Positions 24,856-32,661 of a stretch of 54,986 nucleotides of DNA are shown here, piece by piece. The notes beneath the pieces were generated by a model. It was not told the DNA's origin. It did not search any database and saw only the letters and a list, made by a program, of their open reading frames with translations. Origin of the DNA: Anaerolineae bacterium (GTDB taxonomy: Bacteria > Chloroflexota > Anaerolineae > Anaerolineales > Villigracilaceae); NCBI GenBank assembly GCA_017303655.1, contig JAFLCE010000015.1, forward strand, positions 1-54,986. The letters run 5' to 3'. How positions within the stretch are numbered: position 1 is the stretch's first letter; each line of letters begins with the position of its first letter. Both the position numbers and the translations under genes were made by a program.

Positions 24856-25959
24856 TTATTTTACAGGTTCTATAAGTGCTCTTGAAATGAACTTACGAGA
24901 TTTCTCGCGGAATGGCTTCTCAATAAAGGTATAAATTAACTGGCTAACCAGAAGCACCAAAATTGTAAAGAGAGAACTGGAAATTATAGTTTCGAGAACC
25001 GAAAGAGATACTGCTCCAGGCCCATTCGCCTCATACCGCCCTAAAATTCTCGTGAATATTTGAGATACAAACCAGATAATAAAAACATGAGACATATATA
25101 ACGAGTATGAAATTTCTCCTAACCAAAGCAAAATCCTGTTCTTTAAGAGCTTATTTAGTATCCCCTGTGGGTTTAGTAAAGAAATAATCAACGCTCCGGT
25201 TAGAAAGAAAACAAAGAAGTCAAACTCACCTGGATTTTTTGTGAGTAAAAACAATATAAGTAATAAAAAGATTGCTAAGGAAATATATTTAGGGAGAATG
25301 ATTTTTGTGTGATTTGCATAGTTTGCGATTAGGCAACCAAGAAAAAAGCCTGCAAAGCATCTGAGTAAATTTTCCATTCCAAATGTCGATTTAAAAATTA
25401 GTAGTGATATCGAAATACAAGCTAAAGCGAACATTGCTTTTATTTTATTGTGCTTGCTCAACAATAAGATTAATGCAAAAATTAAGTATGTATAAAACTC
25501 AACACTGAGTGACCAGGCAGGAGCGTTGTAAGTGGTGGCATTCCCATTTGGCAATACAGACTGTAATAAAAATGCTTGCTCTATAAATGCCTGAATACTA
25601 TTTGTGCTAAAAGGGGCTACTTTTAATATTTGAGCCCCATAGTGGATTGTAGTTATATATCTCAATATTTCAATGGATAAGAAAAGTAATAAAAAAATCA
25701 AATGAACTGGATATAGCCGCGCGAAACGGAGAAATTGAAATTTAATCAAATCGTTCCGTGAATTAATTCTATTTGAATAGGCATTAAATATCACAAAGCC
25801 AGATATGACAAAAAACAATTCCACCATTAGATACCCGTTGTTTATTATTTTTATATCGAGAATGGGATTCCATTTTGGTAGATGATAAAAAACGACCAGC
25901 AAAGCTGCCAGCCCGCGTATACTTTCTAGTTCGTAGATTTTTCTAGAGTCATTAGACAT
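24856..25959 (-). CDS. Acyltransferase 3 family membrane protein (OafA-like without SGNH domain)
   Basis: About 367 residues from ATG 25959 (GGA a few nt upstream); ATG 25974 is an alternative. YELESIRGLAALLVVFYHL, GYLMVELFFVISGFVIFNAY and FLRFARLYPVHL are the conserved acyltransferase-3 motifs, followed by SLSVEFYTYLIFALIL and the C-terminal WLGEISYSLYMSHVFIIW; about ten segments. It would O-acylate a surface sugar. It is markedly more AT-rich than the genes on either side, stands alone on the minus strand and has no shared operon, which suggests a recent separate arrival. Confidence 0.9.
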   Translation of the reverse strand: MSNDSRKIYELESIRGLAALLVVFYHLPKWNPILDIKIINNGYLMVELFFVISGFVIFNAYSNRINSRNDLIKFQFLRFARLYPVHLIFLLLFLSIEILRYITTIHYGAQILKVAPFSTNSIQAFIEQAFLLQSVLPNGNATTYNAPAWSLSVEFYTYLIFALILLLSKHNKIKAMFALACISISLLIFKSTFGMENLLRCFAGFFLGCLIANYANHTKIILPKYISLAIFLLLILFLLTKNPGEFDFFVFFLTGALIISLLNPQGILNKLLKNRILLWLGEISYSLYMSHVFIIWFVSQIFTRILGRYEANGPGAVSLSVLETIISSSLFTILVLLVSQLIYTFIEKPFREKSRKFISRALIEPVK

Positions 25960-26100
25960 TTTATATCCGGCCATCAGTATGTTGTCATTTACTTAGGTAA
26001 ATTCAAGAATGAACGTTATTTGACGTGATTGTCCGATGGAGTTCATTATACCTATTAGAAATTTGTGTAATTATACAGGACAGATATGCTTTCATTGCCA

Positions 26101-26137
26101 ATAAAAGACCTCTGAGGTTTTAGCTCGGAGTCCTTTT
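26101..26137 (-). terminator. Terminator of the YkcB-like gene
   Basis: On the minus strand an imperfect 13-bp stem (plus positions 26124-26136 with 26104-26116, two mismatches) is followed by TCTTTTAT. Confidence 0.5.
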
Positions 26138-26149
26138 CTAATTGCTCAG

Positions 26150-28279
26150 CTACTTACATTCGTACAATTTCATTTGTTGTGAACCGCCCTGACCTTGAGG
26201 TCCATTTTGGTTGAGTGTGAAACCGTCGACCACGGTACAGGATGAATTTAGCCAGGTGACGATATCTTCTTTATCACCGCCGTAAAGGATGTAACGCAAT
26301 TCACCATTTGCTACCATCTCCGCAAGATCATCGGCGCCCACGACTTGATCCTGTCCACTGAAGCCGCCCATATACAGCACGGAGCGTCCTGTTTCTATCA
26401 CATAACTTGCGCCTTGCTGCGAGGATGGAACCGCAAATAGATAGGTTACATCTTGTGTGTTGGCTTGCAGAAAGTCCAACAACTCGCTGTTGACACCGTT
26501 ACGGCTACGCCCGTCCGCTGCCGGGCTTGCAAGGAAGCCATCCTGTCCATTTTGGTTTTGTCCCTCATAAGCGGTGGGTAGGCTATTGTTCGAACCGGAT
26601 GCAACGGTCATAATGCTCCAATATGTGGGGATGAACATGAGCGAGCTCAAGATGATGGCGTACGCCGCCCGCCTCGAAACGGACATGAGCATGATCCCCA
26701 ACCCAAGCAGAATGCCAGTCCCAAACAGCCGCCAAGAGAATTCGTTGTATTGTGTAATGGCAAAGAATTGGAAACCGAGTGTTACCAACACAGCGAGGAT
26801 CAAGCCGACCACGACCCAACTGGTTTTTTTGCCCCAGTGATAAAGTTGAGCGAAACCAATGCCGACCATTGCCCCCAATGCCGGGGCAAGCATGATGGCA
26901 TAGTAGGCATGGAAGATACCCGAGACCATGCTAAAGAAGACTACGCAGGTTAGTAGCCATCCGCCCCAAAGGATAAGCCCTTTGTGAACGCCGGACTCAA
27001 TCGGCAATTGGAGTTTGGAGCCGAACAGTGCCAGAATCACACTGATAAGCGCGAACGGAAGTAGCCACGACATTTGTTTGGAAAGTGGCGATGTGAAGAA
27101 GCGTAGAACTCCAGGGGAACCTGTTTCCTGGCTAAAAGGTGTGCCGCCAGTTTGACCATTTGAACGCCCCGCAGGTTGTTGTCCATTTTGAGGGGCGGCA
27201 TTGGTTGGGGCACAGACAAGCTCGGTTTGGTTAGGCGGGGTGATGCACGACCCATTGATGGTATTTCCATTCGGAGCAGTGAACGCGCAGGTTGTGCCTT
27301 GGGTTTGTCCCTGGCAGGTGAGAAATGCGATCTCAGGTGGACCTTGGAATTGTCCTTGACCAGGATTCCCTTGCGGCGGAGTCCCGGCATTGGCGGGCTG
27401 ACCATTTTGAATACCAGAAGGAGGCGTTCCTCCTCCGCCATTATTTTCCAAACGTGAGACTCCGTTGTGCCCGAAGATCAATCCCATGACTGTGTTATCG
27501 TCGCTCGAGCCAATGTAGGGGCGGTTCTCAGCGGGAACCAGATCCACGACGATTGCCCATGATAGTGAAACAGCGATTAGTAGAATTGTGGCGATGCCGA
27601 GATTGAGAATCTTTTTGAGCCAGCCTTCTTTGGAGCCAAAGAAATACAAAGCATAGAATGCAGGCAATGGCAGAAATGCTTGCAGCATTTTGATGTTGAA
27701 GCCCAAGCCGACGATGAACGCACCAAGCAGAAGCCAGCGTAGTTTGCCGGTTTCGGTAGCGTGGATGAATGCCCAGGCTGCCAGCAAAAGTGTGAAGACT
27801 AACATGCCATCCATGGTGTTGTTACGGTTGGTGGCAATGAAGACCGGTGTAATCGCCATGACGGAGGCAGCAACAATGCCCGCCAACTCGCCCATGTATT
27901 TTTTAACCATGCTGTATAACAGAGCAATGCCGAACACACCTGCAAGGATATTGGGCAGCGAGACGCTGAATCCGCTTACGCCGAGGAAGTAAGCGAAGAT
28001 GGCTTCGATCCATAGACCCAGCGGGGGTTTATCCACTGTGACCGAACCACCCGGCTCTGCCGCAACGAAGAAGAAATTGCTCCACGATTTGAGCATGGCT
28101 TCCACGGCGGCGGTGTAATACTGATTAGCGTTTTCGATGGCTTCGATGTTGTACATATGCAGTACGAAGGAAAAGACCATGATAGCTGCCACGATTAGCA
28201 TGCCGATAGTCACGCCGGGCAAAATCTTTTTGCCAAGCGTGGAAGGTTGTACTTGCGAGGGAAGAGTTGCTGTTGTCAT
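26150..28279 (-). CDS. YkcB-like GT-C glycosyltransferase (GT39-related) with a Gly/Pro/Gln-rich insertion
   Basis: 709 residues with about 12 membrane segments. NANQYYTAAVEAMLKSWSNFFFVA, GSVTVDKPPLGLWIEAIFAYFLG and ITPVFIATNRNNTMDGMLVF match the B. subtilis YkcB / PMT-2 type family, presumed mannosyltransferases using lipid-linked sugar. Between segments, residues about 283-395 form a loop rich in G, P, Q and N that also holds two to four cysteines (FLTCQGQTQGTTCAF, SCITPP, ELVCAP), a form seen in this family. The C-terminal soluble part (LLDFLQANTQDVTYLFAVPSS...) is the YkcA/B-like domain. A SD-like AAGGA precedes ATG 28279. The two-component operon is divergent across 288 nt. Confidence 0.87.
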   Translation of the reverse strand: MTTATLPSQVQPSTLGKKILPGVTIGMLIVAAIMVFSFVLHMYNIEAIENANQYYTAAVEAMLKSWSNFFFVAAEPGGSVTVDKPPLGLWIEAIFAYFLGVSGFSVSLPNILAGVFGIALLYSMVKKYMGELAGIVAASVMAITPVFIATNRNNTMDGMLVFTLLLAAWAFIHATETGKLRWLLLGAFIVGLGFNIKMLQAFLPLPAFYALYFFGSKEGWLKKILNLGIATILLIAVSLSWAIVVDLVPAENRPYIGSSDDNTVMGLIFGHNGVSRLENNGGGGTPPSGIQNGQPANAGTPPQGNPGQGQFQGPPEIAFLTCQGQTQGTTCAFTAPNGNTINGSCITPPNQTELVCAPTNAAPQNGQQPAGRSNGQTGGTPFSQETGSPGVLRFFTSPLSKQMSWLLPFALISVILALFGSKLQLPIESGVHKGLILWGGWLLTCVVFFSMVSGIFHAYYAIMLAPALGAMVGIGFAQLYHWGKKTSWVVVGLILAVLVTLGFQFFAITQYNEFSWRLFGTGILLGLGIMLMSVSRRAAYAIILSSLMFIPTYWSIMTVASGSNNSLPTAYEGQNQNGQDGFLASPAADGRSRNGVNSELLDFLQANTQDVTYLFAVPSSQQGASYVIETGRSVLYMGGFSGQDQVVGADDLAEMVANGELRYILYGGDKEDIVTWLNSSCTVVDGFTLNQNGPQGQGGSQQMKLYECK

Positions 28280-28475
28280 TTGTTAATCCTTATCTTACCG
28301 CGAAGAACGCCCCAAAAAATTATCTTAGTGCCTTTCGCGGTTAATGTTTCTTGAACGTCCATATACGATTTGAAAAATAATTCCAAAACACCACCTTGAG
28401 CTACGAACCTGCTTCATTGTTCATAAGTGTACGGGTTCCGCTTGAAACTGCAGAGTGCCCGCAATCATTATTTTC

Positions 28476-28511
28476 CAGAATCGCCCATGACAGCTGTCAT
28501 GGGCGATTCTG
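28476..28511. promoter_or_regulatory. 36-bp perfect palindrome, distal operator candidate
   Basis: Two 18-bp arms with no loop meet between 28493 and 28494. The core CATGACA-GC-TGTCATG is a perfect 7-2-7 inverted repeat, the geometry of sites bound by NarL/LuxR-type response regulators. Its centre is about 74 nt before the kinase start codon. Confidence 0.6.
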
Positions 28512-28514
28512 ATA

Positions 28515-28536
28515 GGGCATGACCACTGTCATGCCC
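28515..28536. promoter_or_regulatory. Second palindrome sharing the same core, proximal operator candidate
   Basis: GGGCATGAC (28515-28523) pairs with GTCATGCCC (28528-28536). The core CATGACC-AC-TGTCATG differs from the first site in one arm position. Centre-to-centre distance is 32 bp, about three helical turns, and the centre is about 42 nt before the kinase start. Confidence 0.6.
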
Positions 28537-28567
28537 GCAAAAATTCCCTTCGTGATAAGATGCAAGC

Positions 28568-29869
28568 ATGCGCACAACGGATGACTCCACTCGTATTCTC
28601 CGCACCGCCGCCTGGATCTGGCTCGGATTCCTGCTTGCCATGGCGCTGATGGACTTTGCGCTTTACACGCCGCAAGTTCAACAATTGCTTGGCGATGGTG
28701 TCCGTGTTCAACAATTGCCAAACCAACCCTTGCCGCAAACTCCAGGCGCTCGCGTAAACCTTCTGCCGGTCTATCTTTTTTATTCGGCAAATGGCTTAAC
28801 CGCTTTGTTCTTTTTGCTGCTCAGCTATTGGGAAGAATTTCAAACCTTTGTAGGCAAGGCGTTTTATCCCTTCATGTTGGTCGTTATCTCTACGGCGCCC
28901 ATTCTTATCAGCGCCCTGATCGTGCCGCGTTTTCCACAAGGTCCACTTTCGAATGCCGAAGGGATGGCATTACGTCAACTGCCTGTAATGTTCGTTGCGC
29001 TCGCATTGGTCGCATGGAAATATCGCTTTGGGTATGTCGTCTTTTTCAGTCTTTTGGCAACTGTCTTTGAGTTGGGGGTGATCGCCATCAACCCCTTCGA
29101 GAATCGCAATATAACTGTTTATGTATTCATCGCCATTATCCGCACTATCAGTTTCGTGGCAGTTGGTTTTTTCATCAGCACGCTTGTTTCACGCCTGCGC
29201 GAACAACGCGAGTCTTTACGTGAAGCGAATGCCAATCTCACGCATTATGCGTCAACGCTGGAACAGCTCACAGTGAGTCGCGAGCGCAATCGTCTCGCCC
29301 GCGAACTGCATGATACGCTCGCACATTCGCTTACCGCGATCTCCGTCTCACTTGAAACTGCCAAGGCGTATTTTGATATCGAACTCGAACAGGCGCGCGA
29401 GATGATCGATGTATCTCTTGAAGCGACTCGCAAAGGGGTGGACGAAACTCGCCGCGCGTTGAAAGCCTTGCGCTCATCAGATTTAGTGGACATGGGCTTG
29501 CGCCTCGCCATCAAGAAAGCTGCCGAATCTGCCGCCTCACGCTTCGCACTGGACCTCGAACTGGATCTGCAAGACCCTATGCCTTCTCTCAGCCCAGACG
29601 TAGAGCAAGCCATCCTGCGCATTACGCAGGAAGCGATCGAGAATCTCACAAAACATTCACGTGCGAAGAAATTCAGCATTCATCTTTCCAGCCAGGGACA
29701 GACTACGTTGATCATTGAAGATGATGGCGTAGGGTTTGATATGCGCTCGCGCGAAGCCTCCGGTCACTTTGGTTTGGTTGGCATGCGCGAACGTGCAGAA
29801 CTCTCTGGCGGGAAGTTGAAGATCGAAAGTGATCAAGGTAAAGGCACCCGCGTGGTGCTGACAATATAA
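28568..29869 (+). CDS. Sensor histidine kinase, HisKA_3 (NarL-type) family
   Basis: 433 residues. About six membrane segments cover residues 10-215, with one short external loop after the first (QQLLGDGVRVQQLP). A coiled linker follows (LREQRESLREANANLTHYASTLEQL). The phosphoacceptor is H248 in ELHDTLAHSLTAIS (HisKA_3 type), and the ATPase domain has EAIENLTKHS, DDGVGFD and FGLVGMRERAELSGG. It would phosphorylate the response regulator encoded 23 nt downstream. A TAAGAT box ends 6 nt before ATG 28568 and no ribosome-binding site is seen, so the mRNA may be leaderless. The signal is unknown; the divergent cell-surface GT-C gene hints at an envelope signal (inference). Confidence 0.93.
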   Translation: MRTTDDSTRILRTAAWIWLGFLLAMALMDFALYTPQVQQLLGDGVRVQQLPNQPLPQTPGARVNLLPVYLFYSANGLTALFFLLLSYWEEFQTFVGKAFYPFMLVVISTAPILISALIVPRFPQGPLSNAEGMALRQLPVMFVALALVAWKYRFGYVVFFSLLATVFELGVIAINPFENRNITVYVFIAIIRTISFVAVGFFISTLVSRLREQRESLREANANLTHYASTLEQLTVSRERNRLARELHDTLAHSLTAISVSLETAKAYFDIELEQAREMIDVSLEATRKGVDETRRALKALRSSDLVDMGLRLAIKKAAESAASRFALDLELDLQDPMPSLSPDVEQAILRITQEAIENLTKHSRAKKFSIHLSSQGQTTLIIEDDGVGFDMRSREASGHFGLVGMRERAELSGGKLKIESDQGKGTRVVLTI

Positions 29870-29892
29870 TCCTAGACAATGGTCAATCAATT

Positions 29893-30525
29893 ATGAAAAT
29901 TTTGCTTTGTGACGATCAGGCGGTTATCCGCGATGGTTTGGAAATGCTTCTCACCCTTGAAAAAGATTTTCAGGTGGTCGGTTCAGCACAGGATGGTTTT
30001 GAGGCGCTTGAACTCGTCGCGAAAAAGCAACCTGACTTGGTATTAATGGACTTAAAAATGCCGGGGATGAACGGTATCGAAGCCACGCGCGAGATCCGCA
30101 AGAAATATCCGACAATTAAAATTTTGGTTCTCACAACGTATGACGATGATGAATGGGTTTTTGATGCCATCCGTGCGGGGGCATCGGGCTATTTGCTCAA
30201 AGATACATCGCGCCAGAAGATCATCGAAGCCATTCGCGGTACGGTGGATGGGAAATCTTTTGTGGACCCAGCTGTGGCAGGGAAATTGCTCAATCAGGTG
30301 TCCAATAATCAAACTCAACCCGCCTCCATTTTGACGGATAAACTCACCGACCGCGAACTGGACGTACTGCGTCTGCTTGCCAAAGGTTTAACTAATGCCG
30401 ATATGGCTACCCAGTTGCATCTCTCTGAAGGCACGGTGCGGAACCACGTCAGTGCTATTTTGGAAAAACTTGGGGTATCCGATAGAACACAAGCGGCGGT
30501 GATCGCGATACAACACGGGCTATAA
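29893..30525 (+). CDS. NarL/FixJ-type response regulator
   Basis: 210 residues. Receiver domain: CDD acidic pocket (C6, D7, D8), phosphorylation site D53 in LMDLKMPG, LTTYDDD switch threonine and LLKDTS lysine. The LuxR-type HTH is complete (LTDRELDVLRLLAKGLTNADMATQLHLSEGTVRNHVSAILEKLGV). Partner kinase is directly upstream. The tandem 7-2-7 palindromes before the kinase are natural candidates for its own binding sites. Confidence 0.95.
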   Translation: MKILLCDDQAVIRDGLEMLLTLEKDFQVVGSAQDGFEALELVAKKQPDLVLMDLKMPGMNGIEATREIRKKYPTIKILVLTTYDDDEWVFDAIRAGASGYLLKDTSRQKIIEAIRGTVDGKSFVDPAVAGKLLNQVSNNQTQPASILTDKLTDRELDVLRLLAKGLTNADMATQLHLSEGTVRNHVSAILEKLGVSDRTQAAVIAIQHGL

Positions 30526-30560
30526 AAGAGTAGGGCGAGATATTTTCTCGCCCTACTCTT
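30526..30560. terminator. Bidirectional terminator between convergent genes
   Basis: A 15-bp perfect stem (30526-30540 with 30546-30560) with a 5-nt loop lies between the response regulator stop and the stop of the minus-strand gene, whose stop codon overlaps the stem end. T-rich tracts follow on both strands. Confidence 0.85.
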
Positions 30561-32616
30561 ATTTACATTCTTTTTGCAGCAAACTTTCTGCTTGAGAAAT
30601 ATCTGCTTCTTCCGAGACTCTGTCCCATAACGTGTTCAATGCTGGGCACAGCGTGGGTTGCCCTTTGATCGTCCGCTCGGTTAGCTTGGTTGCGGTATCT
30701 ACATCACCAGTCCGTGCAAAGGCTTCGATGAAGGGGAGATATTCCACAGGCAGGGCGGGGGATAATTCTGATCCTTGTGCTTCCTTGTAAAGTTTCACAA
30801 TCTTTTCCCAATCGCCAGCTTGTCGTAAGATTTCTGTCTGGGCATAGATATAACACCAGCTCTGAGTGGGTTCATTTCCAAACAAAGTTTTATCCATGGA
30901 TGGCGGTTCTGCATCCGTAAGGATCAATGTCGGGTTGGAGAGTGGAATAGCATCAATCAAATAGAAACTCGCACCGGGAACAGTTTCTGCATTGTTATAT
31001 ATGGGGTCAAGCACGCGCAGACAACCGTCTGCTTCTTTGTAGATGACCACACTGTTTGAAGTATTTCCGCTAAACGTCGTTGTACGATAGGTGATCTCAA
31101 TGGGAGCATTTGCTTTGATCTCTGCAGCGGTGAACCTTGTTTTGAGGTATTGCAAAGCGTAAGGCAATTCCCGACCCGTAAAATCTGGTGCGTACATCCA
31201 ATTTAGAGCGGACATCAACTGATAGTCTGAAAGATAACTCAGCGGCAGTTCATAGGTCAGTATGGTTGTGCCTTCTTTTAGTGCAGGCATGCGCCAAGCC
31301 ATTTGCCAGAATAGGTCTTGCGTATTTGCCCAATCACGACGATAGGTATTTGCCACCGTAAATTGATACGCTGCCGACATGCCGATGACTAGACTTAGTA
31401 ATACAATTTTTGTACGGCTTTCTTTCAACAACCAATCTGCCAGACCGATGATGAAGAGACTCGCTCCCAGCATGATGGAGATGAAGAAACGGTCATAGTC
31501 GAATTCGATCTTGAGGGGTAGTCCCGCCGCCCAAGAGGGGAGTCGCCCGGCAAAGATGGTGGCGATGCCTATTAGTAAGAACCAGTGATGAGTTGCGAAA
31601 GATGAGTAACGAGTGATGAGTGAAGAGTGATGAGTGTGTCCTGCCTCGTTACTTGTTACTTGTTTCTCATCACTCATTTCTTGTTTCTTGTTACTCGTTA
31701 CTCCAAACGCTAGCACACCCGCAATCAGCAAAATAACAAAAGCAATTGCCTGTGTAGCGGAGCCGTCAATGGCGGAGAAGATATTGAAGGTGCCGAGCCA
31801 GGAAACGAATCCTGATAGCGACAGCGTGGTAATGAATTCGTTGACGAGTGCCAGCGGGGAGAGCAGGCTCGCAATGCCGATCTGATAGGAGTTGTACGCA
31901 TCGGACTGGTGATAGGAATAAGTCCATGCTGCGTTGACGATCCAGATAATAAGATAAGGTAGCCATTGGATAAGCGTCTTTTTGAATAAGTCTTTTTTAT
32001 CTGCAATCGTTTCAGCGAAGATAGCGAGGATGAAGAAGAAGCGCAGGACTTCCAGCCCGAAGAAATATTCAGTGGAGAACAGACCGAGAATTTGTAAGAA
32101 GATGGCTAGGGCAAGTTGCGGTTTGGAATTGCTGTTGTTTCGTAAAAGATTTACAGTGACGATGAAAGAGGAAAGAAGAAAGATGAGTGGGATGAGTTCT
32201 TGGTTGATGTGGGTCAGGGCGACCCATTGCTGTCCATAGGCGGGGTAGAGGGTGAAGAGTAGCACGACCCACAGAACCGAACGCTCACGGGTTGGGAAAA
32301 CCTTCCGAAGCAGCGACCAGAGTTGAAGTCCAAGAATGAGGCGGATGACCAAGCCAAGCAATTGCCATGTGAGGGGATGTCCGCCAAAGATGGCAGTCGT
32401 TACGGCAAAGACATATCCCAACAACGGGCGGAAGGGTTTGAAGGCGGCGATGAATTCGGCGGGACCGAAGAAGCGCAGGAACCAGGCAAATGGTAGGTCA
32501 TCCCAATAAAAGCCCATCCACGGGGTGAGGAGTCCGTATGCCAAAATGATAAGCGTTAGGAGTGTGAGGGGAATTGCGGCTGGTTTTTGGAGGAAATGCG
32601 AGAGTTTTTCTTTCAC
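30559..32616 (-). CDS. Multi-pass membrane protein, GT-C-like, with C-terminal TPR-like tail and an in-frame short-repeat insertion
   Basis: 685 residues from GTG 32616; the frame stays open 77 codons further but that part overlaps the divergent gene and its promoter and looks non-coding. About 11 membrane segments (IPLTLLTLIILAYGLLTP first), with FYWDDLPFAWFLRFFG after the first, a place where GT-C enzymes have acidic residues. The last about 80 residues (GDWEKIVKLYKEAQG, ARTGDVDTATKLTE) look like TPR helices. Residues about 306-340 are hydrophilic and encoded by a repetitive DNA patch, see separate entry. The start has no ribosome-binding site but TAAAAT lies exactly 7 nt before it. Function is not established. 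Confidence 0.75.
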   Translation of the reverse strand: MKEKLSHFLQKPAAIPLTLLTLIILAYGLLTPWMGFYWDDLPFAWFLRFFGPAEFIAAFKPFRPLLGYVFAVTTAIFGGHPLTWQLLGLVIRLILGLQLWSLLRKVFPTRERSVLWVVLLFTLYPAYGQQWVALTHINQELIPLIFLLSSFIVTVNLLRNNSNSKPQLALAIFLQILGLFSTEYFFGLEVLRFFFILAIFAETIADKKDLFKKTLIQWLPYLIIWIVNAAWTYSYHQSDAYNSYQIGIASLLSPLALVNEFITTLSLSGFVSWLGTFNIFSAIDGSATQAIAFVILLIAGVLAFGVTSNKKQEMSDEKQVTSNEAGHTHHSSLITRYSSFATHHWFLLIGIATIFAGRLPSWAAGLPLKIEFDYDRFFISIMLGASLFIIGLADWLLKESRTKIVLLSLVIGMSAAYQFTVANTYRRDWANTQDLFWQMAWRMPALKEGTTILTYELPLSYLSDYQLMSALNWMYAPDFTGRELPYALQYLKTRFTAAEIKANAPIEITYRTTTFSGNTSNSVVIYKEADGCLRVLDPIYNNAETVPGASFYLIDAIPLSNPTLILTDAEPPSMDKTLFGNEPTQSWCYIYAQTEILRQAGDWEKIVKLYKEAQGSELSPALPVEYLPFIEAFARTGDVDTATKLTERTIKGQPTLCPALNTLWDRVSEEADISQAESLLQKECK
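31582..31703. repeat. Short-repeat element inside a membrane protein gene
   Basis: The plus strand reads variations on GAGTAACGAGTGATGAG and GAAGAGTGATGAG (31582-31636), then 11 nt of other sequence, then the complementary sense (TTACTTGTTACTTG..., CTCATCACTC, GTTACTCGTTACTC; 31648-31703). It is an imperfect inverted array of 7-nt-like units. It is translated in frame as a Ser/Thr/His/Lys-rich loop between two membrane segments. Confidence 0.65.
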
Positions 32617-32623
32617 ACAAGTG

Positions 32624-32654
32624 ATTTTACCATTCTGACCCCGGCGGGTATAAT
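32624..32654. promoter_or_regulatory. Overlapping divergent promoters for leaderless transcripts
   Basis: Plus strand: TTTACC (32626-32631), 17-bp spacer, TATAAT (32649-32654), then 7 nt to ATG 32662. Minus strand: TAAAAT (plus 32624-32629), then 7 nt to GTG 32616. The plus -35 overlaps the minus -10, so the two RNA polymerases should exclude each other. Confidence 0.6.
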
Positions 32655-32661
32655 CCGATTC

